Under the pieces are notes generated by a model. It worked only from the letters and a program-made list of their open reading frames with translations. It searched no databases and was not told where the DNA came from. Made by a program: the position numbers and the translations under genes. DNA of 64,000 nt from Planctomycetota bacterium. GTDB lineage: Bacteria > Planctomycetota > UBA1135 > GCA-002686595. Location of the stretch: contig JACKHV010000001.1 in assembly GCA_020638835.1 (NCBI GenBank), positions 310,001 through 374,000 of the forward strand, in the 5' to 3' direction. The number at the start of each line of letters is the position of its first letter. Position 1 is the first letter of the stretch. Shown here piece after piece: positions 27,919 through 36,110 of this stretch.

Positions 27919-30045
27919 ATGAGTGCTCCCACGAAAGCGGCGCGGCGCGCGGCCGAGTTGCGCCAGGAGATCGCGCGCCACGACCGTCTCTACTACATCG
28001 AGAGCGCGCCGGAGATCTCCGACGCGCAGTACGACGGGCTGTTCCGCGAGCTCCAGGACCTGGAGGCGAAGCACCCGGACCTGGTGACGTCCGACAGCCC
28101 GACGCAGCGAGTCGGCGCGCCGCTCCCCGAAGGCCAGGGCTTCGCGAAGGTCGCGCACGAGGTGCCGATGCTCTCGATCGACAGCCTCTTCACGGGCGAC
28201 GAGGTGCGCGAGTTCGAGGAACGCATCCTGCGCTTCCTGGGCCTCGAGTCCGGCGACGAACTCGCGTGGTCCGTCGAGCCGAAGTTCGACGGCGTCAGCG
28301 CATCGCTGCTCTACGAGGACGGCTTGCTCGTCCGCGGCCTCACGCGCGGCGACGGCGTGCAGGGCGAGGACGTCACGGCGAACCTGCGTACCGTTCGGAA
28401 CATCCCGCTGCGCCTGTCCGACGCCGTGCGGCCGGTTCCGGACCGGCTCGAGGTGCGCGGCGAGGTGCTGATCGAACGCAGCGCCTTCGACGCGTTCAAC
28501 GCGCAGCGCGAGGAGGCCGGTGAAGCGGTGCTCGCGAACCCGCGCAACGCGACCTCGGGCGCGATTCGCCGCAACGCTCCGGCGGAAGTGGCGCGTTATC
28601 CGCTCGAGTTCCACCTCTGGGCGGCGCCACAGCTCGAAGGAGCGCGCTTCGCGACGCAGACGGAACTCACCGCGGCGCTGCGCGACTGGGGCCTTCCGGA
28701 CTCCGGCTACGCGCAGCGCGTGATCGGTCTGGACGCGTGCATCGAGTACCACGACCGGATGGAGGCGCAGCGCGCCGAGATTCCGTTCGACCTGGATGGG
28801 ATCGTGGCGAAGCTCGACGACCTCGCGCTGCGCGAACGCCTCGGGCGCACGGCGCGGGCGATGCGCTGGCAGTACGCGCACAAGTTCCAGGCGCTCGAGG
28901 CGACGACCACGCTACGCGCGATCGAGATCTCGGTCGGCGTGAACGGTCGGCTCACGCCGCGCGCGCACCTCGAGCCGGTGCACGTCGGCGGCGTGACGGT
29001 GACGCACACGACCCTGCACAACGCGGACAACGTCGCGGCGCTGAACCTCCAGATCGGCGACCAGGTCTTCGTGCACCGCGCCGGCGACGTGATCCCGCAG
29101 ATCAGCGGCGTCGCGAAGGCCGCGACCGGGCGCGCGCCGGCGGGTTGGAAGAACGGCGTCCCCGCGGAACTCGTCGACGAGTCCGGCGACGTGAAGCCCG
29201 GCGTGTTCTGGAAGTGGCGCGACGCCTTCGTCCCGCCGGAGACCTGCCCCGCCTGCGGCGCGGCCTCGGTGAACGAAGGCAAGTACTGGCGCTGCCCGAA
29301 CACCTACGCGTGTCCGCCGCAGGTCGCCGGACGTACCGCTGCGCTCGCGGGACGGCGCGCGTTCGAGATCGACCGCTTGGGCGAGAAGCAGATCGTGCAG
29401 CTCATCGACGCCGGGCTGCTCGAGACGCCCGGCGACCTGTTCCACCTCGACCGCGACCCGGAGAAGCGTGAGCGCCTCGTCGCGCTCGAGCGCTGGGGCG
29501 CGAAGAGCGTCGACAACCTCTTCGAACAGATCGAGGAACGTCGGCGCGTGCCGCTCGACCGCTTCCTGGTCGGCCTCTCGATCCCCGAAGTCGGTCCCGC
29601 GACGGCGCGCCTCCTGGCGATCAGCCACCCGGACCTCGCCGAGCTCGAAGCCGCGACCGAGGACGAGCTGCAGCACCTGAACGGCATCGGACCCGAGGTC
29701 GCGCGCGCGATCGCCCTGTGGTTCGCGGACGAGCGCAATCAAGCCCTCTTGCAACGCCTCGCGAACGGCGGCGTCGAACCGCAGCCGCTCGCCGCCGTCA
29801 GCGGCGACAGCCCGTTCGCCGGCAAGACGGTGGTCTTCACCGGATCGCTCGAGTCGATGACCCGCGCCGAGGCCAAGCACTCGGTCGAGTCCGTCGGCGG
29901 CAAGGTCGCCTCATCCGTCTCGAGCAAGACGGACTACCTGGTCGTGGGGGGCAAGCCGGGCAGCAAGGCCAAGAAGGCCGCCGAGCTGGGCGTCAAGGTG
30001 CTGCTCGAGCCGGAGTTCCGGGAATCGCTGGGGAAGGGCGCCTGA
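27919..30045 (+). CDS. ligA: NAD-dependent DNA ligase
   Basis: A 708-residue replicative DNA ligase that seals Okazaki nicks with NAD+. Domains in order: Ia (YYxxD-like RLYYIESAPEISDAQYD near residue 25); adenylation with the active-site Lys in EPKFDG near 121; OB fold (VGVNGRLTPRAHLEPV near 336); four-cysteine zinc finger (CPACG...CPNTYACP near 442-465); helix-hairpin-helix region; and a C-terminal BRCT domain (about 632-708, FAGKTVVFTGSLESM). All parts needed for activity are present. The length is slightly above the usual 670 residues. Confidence 0.97.
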   Translation: MSAPTKAARRAAELRQEIARHDRLYYIESAPEISDAQYDGLFRELQDLEAKHPDLVTSDSPTQRVGAPLPEGQGFAKVAHEVPMLSIDSLFTGDEVREFEERILRFLGLESGDELAWSVEPKFDGVSASLLYEDGLLVRGLTRGDGVQGEDVTANLRTVRNIPLRLSDAVRPVPDRLEVRGEVLIERSAFDAFNAQREEAGEAVLANPRNATSGAIRRNAPAEVARYPLEFHLWAAPQLEGARFATQTELTAALRDWGLPDSGYAQRVIGLDACIEYHDRMEAQRAEIPFDLDGIVAKLDDLALRERLGRTARAMRWQYAHKFQALEATTTLRAIEISVGVNGRLTPRAHLEPVHVGGVTVTHTTLHNADNVAALNLQIGDQVFVHRAGDVIPQISGVAKAATGRAPAGWKNGVPAELVDESGDVKPGVFWKWRDAFVPPETCPACGAASVNEGKYWRCPNTYACPPQVAGRTAALAGRRAFEIDRLGEKQIVQLIDAGLLETPGDLFHLDRDPEKRERLVALERWGAKSVDNLFEQIEERRRVPLDRFLVGLSIPEVGPATARLLAISHPDLAELEAATEDELQHLNGIGPEVARAIALWFADERNQALLQRLANGGVEPQPLAAVSGDSPFAGKTVVFTGSLESMTRAEAKHSVESVGGKVASSVSSKTDYLVVGGKPGSKAKKAAELGVKVLLEPEFRESLGKGA

Positions 30046-30117
30046 GGGGCGTCGATTCCCTTTGCGGCGACGTCCCGGTGGTTCGCCGTGAGCCGAGGGG
30101 CTAATCTCCCCGCAACG

Positions 30118-30831
30118 ATGAGCGGATCCGAAGCACGCGGGGGGCCGGGCGGCCCTAGGCCCGAGGGGCCCTGGAGCGACGCCGAAGCGTCGGCGAAGGA
30201 ACTGTCGACGCTCGGGACCGAGGCGCTCGTCGAGCGCGCGCAGTCCGGCGATGCGGCGGCGATGAACGAGCTCTTCGCGCGCCACTACCAGATCATGGTC
30301 GAGATGGCGCGCCGCCGGCTCGGTCCGCGCCTGCGCGCGAAGGAGGATCCGGACGACCTCGCGCAGACGACCTTCCGCGAAGCCGTGCGTGACTTCTCGA
30401 GCTACGGCTACCGCGGCGAAGGTTCGCTGCTGCGCTGGCTGATCCAGATCCTGCAGAACAAGATCCGCGACCGGGCGGAGTTCTACTCGGCGGGCAAGCG
30501 CGACCTCGCCAAGGAACGCTCGATGGACGGCGGTCCCACGGAAGACGCGCCGACCTTCGAGCCGATGGCCGACGACCTCTCGATCACGCGCCAGGTGCAG
30601 CGCGACGAGAACTACCACCTGCTGCGCGAGGCGCTGACGGAACTCTCCGACGACCACCGCCAGGCGATCCAGCTCGTCTTCTTCCAGGGCCTCACCCTGC
30701 GCGAAGCGGGCGAGCAGATGGAGGGGCGTTCCGAGGACGCCGTGCGCATGATGTTGCGCCGCGCCGAGGGCCGCCTGGGCGAGATCCTCAAGACCTCGCT
30801 GGGCAAGGACTTGGACCCGGGCGAAGCCTGA
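30118..30831 (+). CDS. ECF-type RNA polymerase sigma factor
   Basis: A 237-residue sigma-70 family factor with regions 2 and 4 only. Region 2 covers EDPDDLAQTTFREAVRDFSSY to LLRWLIQILQNKIRDRAE (residues about 78-122), and region 4 covers LTELSDDHRQAIQLVFFQGLTLREAGEQM (about 176-208). No anti-sigma factor gene is next to it. The first 40 residues are glycine/proline-rich. The ATG at 30118 is preferred; a GTG at 30088 would add 10 residues. The TGA stop (30829-30831) is part of the first copy of a palindromic repeat arm. Confidence 0.87.
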   Translation: MSGSEARGGPGGPRPEGPWSDAEASAKELSTLGTEALVERAQSGDAAAMNELFARHYQIMVEMARRRLGPRLRAKEDPDDLAQTTFREAVRDFSSYGYRGEGSLLRWLIQILQNKIRDRAEFYSAGKRDLAKERSMDGGPTEDAPTFEPMADDLSITRQVQRDENYHLLREALTELSDDHRQAIQLVFFQGLTLREAGEQMEGRSEDAVRMMLRRAEGRLGEILKTSLGKDLDPGEA

Positions 30832-30885
30832 CGGAACCAGGTTCCTTTCCTCACACCTCGGCCAGAGGCTCCCGCAGCACGCCTG
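30829..30885. repeat. Partial copy of 93-bp palindromic element (B1)
   Basis: The left arm (30831-30863, starting ACGGAACCAGGTTCC) and 22 bp of the loop are present, followed directly by a full copy. The 55-bp period, including the bases GCCTG before each arm, makes this a tandem duplication of the element's left half. The sigma factor's TGA stop codon lies at its first bases. Confidence 0.85.
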
Positions 30886-30978
30886 ACGGAACCAGGTTCC
30901 TTTCCTCACACCTCGGCCGGGGGCTCCCGCAGCACGACGACCTCGGGCCGAGGTGTGAGGAAAGGAACCTGGTTCCGT
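30886..30978. repeat. 93-bp palindromic element (B2), upstream of tRNA
   Basis: Perfect 33-bp arms at 30886-30918 and 30946-30978 with a 27-nt loop. The sequence is the same as element C (31163-31255): the arms are identical and the loop, read on the other strand, matches at about 20 of 27 positions. The two copies are therefore inverted relative to each other, with the tRNA gene between them. Confidence 0.92.
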
Positions 30979-30984
30979 AACCCC

Positions 30985-31013
30985 TTGCCAATCCGGGGGT
31001 CGGTTCCTAGAGT
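30985..31013 (+). promoter_or_regulatory. Sigma-70-like promoter for tRNA-Val
   Basis: TTGCCA (30985-30990) and TAGAGT (31008-31013) are separated by exactly 17 bp. Transcription would start near 31020, about 9 bases before the tRNA. The promoter begins 6 bp after palindrome B2. Confidence 0.65.
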
Positions 31014-31028
31014 CTCCGGTCCTCCAAA

Positions 31029-31103
31029 GGGCGATTAACTCAATGGTAGAGTGCCATGTTCACAGCGTGGAGGTTACTGGTTCGAGTCCAGTATCGCCCA
31101 CCA
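31029..31103 (+). tRNA. tRNA-Val (CAC)
   Basis: A complete cloverleaf with encoded CCA. Acceptor GGGCGAT pairs with ATCGCCC; the D stem is ACTC/GAGT; the anticodon stem is CCATG/CGTGG with loop TTCACAG (anticodon CAC); the T stem is ACTGG/CCAGT with loop TTCGAGT; the discriminator base is A. It reads GUG codons, which are frequent in this high-GC genome. A promoter lies upstream and a GC-rich hairpin downstream. Confidence 0.95.
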
Positions 31104-31108
31104 CTCAA

Positions 31109-31141
31109 CGCGCCGGCGCGGTCCTGGACCGCGCCGGCGCG
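31109..31141 (+). terminator. Terminator hairpin after tRNA-Val
   Basis: A perfect 15-bp stem (31109-31123 with 31127-31141, core GCGCCGGCGCGG) and a 3-nt loop start 5 bases after the tRNA CCA end. It is followed by ATTCGTTGG, a weak T-containing tail. It fits a tRNA transcript terminator. Confidence 0.75.
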
Positions 31142-31160
31142 ATTCGTTGGTCCCTCGCGT

Positions 31161-31257
31161 TTACGGAACCAGGTTCCTTTCCTCACACCTCGGCCGACGG
31201 TCGTCGTGCTGCCGGAGCCTCCGGCCGAGGTGTGAGGAAAGGAACCTGGTTCCGTAA
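31161..31257. repeat. Palindromic element C, inverted copy of B2
   Basis: Arms 31163-31195 and 31223-31255 (33 bp, perfect; 35 bp with the flanking TT/AA) enclose a 27-nt loop. The arms match element B2 exactly and the loop matches it in reverse orientation. It ends 18 bp before the xdhC start codon. Confidence 0.92.
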
Positions 31258-31275
31258 CGCTACACTCGCCGCTCG

Positions 31276-32073
31276 ATGGACACGTCCCAGACCTGGATCG
31301 AAGAGCTCTCCGCCCTACGCGAGGCCGGCACGCCCTGCGCCGTCGTCGTCGTGACCGGGTCGAAGGGCAGCGTGCCGCGCGAAGCGGGCGCGCGCATGAT
31401 CGTTGCGGGCGGCGACCTGGTCTGGGGGACGATCGGCGGCGGGCGGCTCGAACAGCTCGCGATCGAAGCGGCTTCGGAGATGGTCGCCAAGGGCGAGACC
31501 GCGAGCCGTGCGCTGGAGCTGCCGCTCTCGGAGTCGGCCGGTCAATGCTGCGGCGGTGTCGTGCAGCTCTTCCTCGAGAGCTTCGCGTGGACCAAGCGGC
31601 AGCTCTACGTGTTCGGAGCCGGACACGTCGCGCAAGCGCTCGCGGGCCTCGCGCCCTATCTGCGCTCGGAAGTGATCTTGATCGATCCGCGCGAGGAGGA
31701 GGAGATCCGGCCGCGCGTGCCCGCGGACCGCGGCTATTCGCTGTCGCTCGTCGATGCGCCGGAAGGCGAAGTGGACGAGCTGCCTGCCGGCGCGCGCGTG
31801 GTGATCATGACGCACAACCACGACCTCGATCAGCGCATCGTCGAGGCGGCGTTGAGGCGCGACGACCTCGGCTACCTCGGCTTGATCGGCTCGGACCGCA
31901 AGTGGGCGCGCTTCCAGAAGCGGCTCAGCGCGAAGGGCTTCACGCCAGAGCAGATCGCGCGCGTGCGCTGCCCGATCGGCATCGGCCCCTCGTCGAAGGA
32001 ACCGACGGCGATCGCGATCTCGATCGCGGCCGAGCTGCTCGCCGAGCGCGCGCCCTGCCTCGGCGCGGACTGA
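31276..32073 (+). CDS. xdhC: XdhC/CoxI family accessory protein
   Basis: A 265-residue molybdenum-enzyme maturation factor of the XdhC/CoxI family, which binds molybdenum cofactor and helps load it into xanthine-dehydrogenase-type enzymes. The N-terminal XdhC_CoxI domain shows VVTGSKGSVPREAGARMIV near residue 25, GTIGGGRLE near 52 and QCCGG near 92. The C-terminal Rossmann-like domain shows LYVFGAGHVAQALAGLAP near 113, VIMTHNHDLDQ near 176 and GLIGSDRKWARFQKRL near 197. No molybdenum enzyme is encoded in the window, so its partner is elsewhere. Confidence 0.92.
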   Translation: MDTSQTWIEELSALREAGTPCAVVVVTGSKGSVPREAGARMIVAGGDLVWGTIGGGRLEQLAIEAASEMVAKGETASRALELPLSESAGQCCGGVVQLFLESFAWTKRQLYVFGAGHVAQALAGLAPYLRSEVILIDPREEEEIRPRVPADRGYSLSLVDAPEGEVDELPAGARVVIMTHNHDLDQRIVEAALRRDDLGYLGLIGSDRKWARFQKRLSAKGFTPEQIARVRCPIGIGPSSKEPTAIAISIAAELLAERAPCLGAD

Positions 32074-32076
32074 GCG

Positions 32077-32724
32077 TCAGCCCCCGAGTTGGTCCGTCAG
32101 GCGTTGCAGCTCGGTGCGCAGCTCGGCGACCTCCGATTCGAGGTCGCTGAGGCGTTGCGCGAGGCTCGGTGCGCCGCCGGCCTGCGGAGGCGACGCCGGT
32201 GCGGTCTGCGCGGCCTCGTGCGCGTGCGAGTCCGGCGAGAGCAGTTGCGCGTAGCGGGCCGCGCGCGAACCGGGCGCGGGAGCGAGGCGCACCGCGTAGC
32301 CGGCCTCGATCAGCGAGCCGGCGACGGGGTCGACGGCCGCGGGCGAGTCGAACTCGAACATGCGCGCGCAGCGCGTCTTCAGCTCGCCGGCGGTCTGCGG
32401 TCCGCGCAGCAACATCACGGCGAGCAGCGCGAGCTGCTGCTGGCTGAGCTGCAGGTGTTCCGCGAGGTTGTGCCGATAGCGATCGGTGCGCCCGCCCGCC
32501 GCGTGCACGAGGCCGACGTAGCCGCGCACCATCAGCTTCTCGAGCGAGTGCTGGACCTGACTCTCCGCCAGGTCCATGACCGGCTCGCGGTTCGACTTCT
32601 GGTTGCAGCCCGAGGTCGCCGCGTTGACGGTCAGCGGGTACTGGTCGGGCGTCGTGAGCTGCTTCTCGACGAGCACGCCGAGCACGCGCGCTTCGATCTC
32701 GTCGAGGTGGAGGTCTTCGTCCAT
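32077..32724 (-). CDS. yceH: YceH (DUF480) family protein
   Basis: A 215-residue protein of the DUF480/YceH family, two winged-helix domains of unknown function. Conserved phrases are LDEIEARVLGVLVEKQLTTP near residue 7, YPLTVNAATSGCNQKSNREPV near 29 (split in the family by a turn) and LLRGPQTAGELKTR near 105. The last 35 residues form a short coiled coil (LAQRLSDLESEVAELRTELQ). It is convergent with xdhC, only 3 bp apart. No target is known. Confidence 0.88.
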   Translation of the reverse strand: MDEDLHLDEIEARVLGVLVEKQLTTPDQYPLTVNAATSGCNQKSNREPVMDLAESQVQHSLEKLMVRGYVGLVHAAGGRTDRYRHNLAEHLQLSQQQLALLAVMLLRGPQTAGELKTRCARMFEFDSPAAVDPVAGSLIEAGYAVRLAPAPGSRAARYAQLLSPDSHAHEAAQTAPASPPQAGGAPSLAQRLSDLESEVAELRTELQRLTDQLGG

Positions 32725-32762
32725 GCGGGCATTGGACCACTCGACGGCGGAGCTGGCAAAGT

Positions 32763-33266
32763 ATGCCCTCGGTCGACGTCGTGAGTTCTGAAGAGGAGGT
32801 TCCCGTGACGGTCGAGATCAAGCGACTGGAAGCCCGACGCATGCTGCGCGTGCGACACCTCGGTCCGTACTCCGAGTGCGGTAGTGCGTGGGAACGCCTC
32901 ATGCCGTTCGCGGGTCGACACGGGCTGTTCGGACCGCACACGGTCTGCTTCGGCTTGTCGCACGACGACCCGCAGAAGACGCCGCCCGAGGAGATCCGCT
33001 ACGACGCGTGCATCAGCGTGCCCGACGACTTCGTCGCGGAGCCGCCCTTCGAGCTGTTCGACTTCGAGGGCGGTGAGTACGCCGCGACGCTTCACCGCGG
33101 CAGCTACGCGGGCCTGGCGCAGGCGTACGACCTGTTGCACTGCGAGTGGTTGCCGAAGTCAGGCCGCGAGCTGCGTGCGGGACCGTGCGTGGAGGTCTAC
33201 CTGAACTGGCCGCACGAGGTGGCGCCCGAGGAGTTGCGCACGGAAGTCCTGATGCCGCTGGAGTGA
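32763..33266 (+). CDS. GyrI-like small-molecule-binding domain protein
   Basis: A 167-residue protein consisting of a single GyrI-like (AraC effector-binding) domain: VEIKRLEARRMLRVRHLGPY near residue 17, YDACISVPDDF near 80, FEGGEYAATLHRGSYAGLAQAY-like segment near 100, and CVEVYLNWPHEV near 143. Such stand-alone domains bind small cationic compounds or hydrolyse certain toxins. No DNA-binding domain is present. The start could also be the GTG at 32805. It is divergent from yceH. Confidence 0.82.
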   Translation: MPSVDVVSSEEEVPVTVEIKRLEARRMLRVRHLGPYSECGSAWERLMPFAGRHGLFGPHTVCFGLSHDDPQKTPPEEIRYDACISVPDDFVAEPPFELFDFEGGEYAATLHRGSYAGLAQAYDLLHCEWLPKSGRELRAGPCVEVYLNWPHEVAPEELRTEVLMPLE

Positions 33267-33298
33267 CCCCTCGGCACCGCGAGAGCTGGCCAGGAACG

Positions 33299-33334
33299 CG
33301 CGCGACCCGGCACCGTGGGGTGCCGGGTCGCGCG
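33299..33334. terminator. Bidirectional terminator between GyrI-like gene and etfA
   Basis: A perfect 16-bp stem (33299-33314, 33319-33334; core GACCCGGCACC) with a 4-nt loop GTGG lies between two convergent genes. It has the size and position of an ordinary bidirectional terminator, in contrast to the much longer palindromes elsewhere. Confidence 0.75.
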
Positions 33335-33372
33335 TCGGTTCGCGGCTCCGTGCGCCGCGCGCAGCGTACTTC

Positions 33373-34332
33373 TCAGCTCTGGCTGACGACGGCTTGGATC
33401 GCCTCGGTCAGCGCGGGGACGACTTCGAAGGCGTCGCCCACGATGCCGTAGTCGGCGACCTTGAAGATCGGCGCGTCGGCGTCCTTGTTGATCGCGACGA
33501 TCGTGCCGGAGGTGCGCATGCCGGCGAGGTGTTGGATCGCGCCGGAGATGCCGACCGCGATGTAGAGCTGCGGCGAGACGACCTTGCCGGTCTGTCCGAC
33601 CTGCTCCGAGTGCGGACGCCAGCCCGCGTCGACCACCGCGCGCGAGGCGCCCACGGCGGCGCGGCCACCGAAGGCGGCGGCGAGCGACTCGAGGATCGCG
33701 AAGGACTCGGCGTCCTTCATGCCGCGGCCGCCCGCGACGACCACCGGGGCTTCTTGCACGTCGAGCTTGCCCGCGGGCTTCGTCTCGACCGCGACGACCG
33801 TCGCCTTCCCGCCGACCGTGCCGGGCTTCTCCATGACCTCGACGCTGCCGCCGTCCGTCACCGGGTTGAAGACGTTCGGGCGCGTCGTCGCGCAGAAGAC
33901 CGCGGCGCTGGACACGCAGGTGGCGATCGCCTTGCCGGCGAGCCAGGGGCGCGTCACGGCGAACGAATCGCCTTCGGCCTTCAGCGTGGTGCAGTCCGCG
34001 AAGAGCACGGCGTCGCACAGCGCGGCGACGCGCGGGGCGAGGTCCTTGCCGGTCGAGCTGGCGGCGGCGAGGAAGCCCTTCGCGGCCTGGTCCTTGACGA
34101 CCGCGGCGACGTCCTTGGCGGTGGCGTCGGGCGAGAAGCTCTCGGTCCCGGTCAGCACGACGGCCTTGGAGGCGCCGGCGGCTCCGAGGGTGTTCGCGCA
34201 GGCGGCGGCGCCCTCACCGGTGAGGACGGCGACGACTTGCGAGCCGGTGGCGTGCGCGGCGCCGAGGCACTCGAGGCTCGCGCGGCGGGCGGTTCCGCCC
34301 GATTGTTCGACGAAGACGACGATGGTGGACAT
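33373..34332 (-). CDS. etfA: Electron transfer flavoprotein, alpha subunit
   Basis: A 319-residue ETF alpha subunit, which binds FAD and carries electrons from acyl-CoA and other dehydrogenases to the quinone pool. The FAD-binding C-terminal region is clear: VVAGGRGMKDAESFAILE near residue 193, GASRAVVDAGWRPHSEQVGQTG near 226 (split over a turn), and the terminal VGDAFEVVPALTEAI. It starts 20 bp after etfB. No dehydrogenase gene adjoins the pair. Confidence 0.95.
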   Translation of the reverse strand: MSTIVVFVEQSGGTARRASLECLGAAHATGSQVVAVLTGEGAAACANTLGAAGASKAVVLTGTESFSPDATAKDVAAVVKDQAAKGFLAAASSTGKDLAPRVAALCDAVLFADCTTLKAEGDSFAVTRPWLAGKAIATCVSSAAVFCATTRPNVFNPVTDGGSVEVMEKPGTVGGKATVVAVETKPAGKLDVQEAPVVVAGGRGMKDAESFAILESLAAAFGGRAAVGASRAVVDAGWRPHSEQVGQTGKVVSPQLYIAVGISGAIQHLAGMRTSGTIVAINKDADAPIFKVADYGIVGDAFEVVPALTEAIQAVVSQS

Positions 34333-34352
34333 GGCGTGTTCTCCTGCGAGCT

Positions 34353-35105
34353 CTAGAGGACTTGCGCTTCGTTGCGCAGCGCGTCGATCAGGGCGGGGAC
34401 GGCGTCGGCACCTTCGCCGATGACGCGGCCTTCGGCGCGCGGCGGCGGCAGCACGAGCGACAGCACTTGCGCTTGGTTGTCGGCCGCTTCGCAGGCGGCT
34501 TCTTCCAGCGGCTTCTTCTTCGCGGCCATGATGCCCTTGAGGCCGGCGTAGCGCGGCTCGTTCAGGCCCTTGTCGCAGGTGATCACGGCGGGGAGCGTCA
34601 CGCGAACCGTCTCGAGGCCGGCTTCGGTCTCGCGCTTGGCCGTCGCCTCGCCGTCACCGACCTCGAGTTCGACCACGTTCGTGACGCAGGCCCAGTCGAG
34701 GTAGGTCGCGACCATCGGGCCGACCGACGCGTTGTCGCGGTCGGTGGCGACGCGACCCATGAACACGAGTTCCGCTCCCATCTCGGTCAGCTTCGACGCG
34801 AGCGCCTTCGCGGTCGCGCGGCAGTCGCGGTTCATCCAGTCTTCGTCGACCAGGATCACGCCGCCGTCGGCGCCCTTCGCGATGCACTCGCGCACTTCCT
34901 TGGTCGCGTCCTTGGAGCTGATCGTGAGGATCGTGACGTCGCCGCCCTTCGCCTCCTTGGTCTTGATCGCTTCCTCGACCGCGATCTCGTCGTAGAACGA
35001 CGTCATGTACTGGTAGCCGGCGGAGTCGAGACTCTTCGCGTCGGCAGCGACTTTCGCTTGGACGTCCGTGGCGGGGACGCGCTTGATGCAGGCGACGATC
35101 TTCAT
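34353..35105 (-). CDS. etfB: Electron transfer flavoprotein, beta subunit
   Basis: A 250-residue ETF beta subunit, partner of EtfA. Typical motifs are MKIVACIKRVPATD at the start, DEIAVEEAIKTKEAKGG near 39, VFMGRVATDRDNASVGPMVA near 113 and PRYAGLKGIMAAKKKP near 196. The ATG at 35105 is correct for the family; a longer frame reaches into palindrome D and is not protein-like. etfB and etfA form a two-gene operon on the minus strand. Confidence 0.95.
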   Translation of the reverse strand: MKIVACIKRVPATDVQAKVAADAKSLDSAGYQYMTSFYDEIAVEEAIKTKEAKGGDVTILTISSKDATKEVRECIAKGADGGVILVDEDWMNRDCRATAKALASKLTEMGAELVFMGRVATDRDNASVGPMVATYLDWACVTNVVELEVGDGEATAKRETEAGLETVRVTLPAVITCDKGLNEPRYAGLKGIMAAKKKPLEEAACEAADNQAQVLSLVLPPPRAEGRVIGEGADAVPALIDALRNEAQVL

Positions 35106-35191
35106 GGGGTGTGGCGCGCTGGGTTCGGTGGAGATGACCGGCCCGGGGGTCGGCCGTCGGCTGGATTTTCGGCCGAACAGGATATCCGCGC

Positions 35192-35300
35192 GGGAGGTAC
35201 GGAACCAGGTACACCTCCACACACCCCGGAGGGAAGGCTCGAGTGCGGTCCAGCCCGTTCCTCCGGGGTGTGTGGAGGTGTACCTGGTTCCGTACCTCCC
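35192..35300. repeat. 109-bp palindrome at lptB stop codon (element D)
   Basis: Perfect 41-bp arms (35192-35232 and 35260-35300) enclose a 27-nt loop. The core starts TACGGAACCAGG, as in elements B2 and C. The first 33 core positions differ from element C at 8 places, and each change is matched on the other arm. The right arm ends on the base next to the lptB stop codon (35301-35303). The left end is 87 bp upstream of etfB. Confidence 0.93.
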
Positions 35301-36110
35301 CTACTCGAAGAGCTCGGCCTCTTCCTTGCCGCTGACCTTGGCCAGCGGGGCGTCGAAGTTCTCGCCCAGGTAGACCTCGCGCACGCGCCGGTCGTTGACC
35401 AGCTCCTCGGCGTTGCCTTCGCGCAGGATCTGGCCCTGGTGGATGATGTAGGCCCGGTCGGTGCTCTGCAGGGTCTCGCGGACGTTGTGGTCCGTGATCA
35501 GCACGCCCAGGCCGCGGTCGCGGAGGTCGTGCACCAGGCGCTGGATCTCCTGGACGTTGATCGGGTCGACGCCGGCGAAGGGTTCGTCGAGCAGCAGCAC
35601 GCCCGGGCGCGTGGCCAGGGCGCGGCAGATCTCGAGGCGCCGCCGTTCGCCGCCCGACAGGGTCTCCGCGGAGTTGTCGGCGAGGTGCGAGAGCTCGAGC
35701 TCGTCCATCAGGCGGGCCGCTTCCGAGGCGCGCTCGGCGCGCGAGATCGGCATCGCCTCGAGCACGGCGATCAGGTTGTCGCGGACCGACATGCGGCGGA
35801 AGATGCTGGCCTCTTGCGGCAGGTAGCCCATGCCGAGGCGCGCGCGCCGGAACATCGGCAGCTTCGTCGCGTCCTTGCCGCGGATCAGCACCTTGCCCCG
35901 GTCCGGAGTGACGAGCCCGACCGACATGCGGAAGCTGGTCGTCTTGCCCGCGCCGTTCGGCCCCAAGAGACCGACGATCTCGCCCGCGCGCACGGTGTAG
36001 CTCACCCCGTCGACGACGTGGCGGCCGTGGTAGACCTTGACCAGGTCCTGGACTTCGAGCAGGACCTCTCCGACCTGGATCTCGGGGCGCTTCGCTTTCG
36101 AGCGGATCAT
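35301..36110 (-). CDS. lptB: LptB-type ABC transporter ATPase
   Basis: A 269-residue ATP-binding subunit of the lipopolysaccharide export system (LptBFGC). Walker A GPNGAGKTTS is near residue 49, the Q-loop region GYLPQEASIFRRMSVRDNL near 94, signature LSGGERRRLEICRALA near 150, Walker B VLLLDEPFAGVDP near 171, and the switch His in LITDHNVRETL near 204. The phrases FRRMSV and DEPFAGVDPI are typical of LptB and not of amino-acid transporters. It ends in an acidic tail (KEEAELFE). No other lpt gene is adjacent. Confidence 0.92.
   Translation of the reverse strand: MIRSKAKRPEIQVGEVLLEVQDLVKVYHGRHVVDGVSYTVRAGEIVGLLGPNGAGKTTSFRMSVGLVTPDRGKVLIRGKDATKLPMFRRARLGMGYLPQEASIFRRMSVRDNLIAVLEAMPISRAERASEAARLMDELELSHLADNSAETLSGGERRRLEICRALATRPGVLLLDEPFAGVDPINVQEIQRLVHDLRDRGLGVLITDHNVRETLQSTDRAYIIHQGQILREGNAEELVNDRRVREVYLGENFDAPLAKVSGKEEAELFE

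Noticed and set aside
28276..28293. Possible inactive LigA because the active-site motif is KFDG instead of KLDG
   Set aside because: The residue after the catalytic lysine varies in active NAD-dependent ligases; all other domains are intact.
30829..31257. Integrative element at tRNA-Val
   Set aside because: No integrase is nearby, and the repeats flank the tRNA as palindromes instead of duplicating its 3' end.
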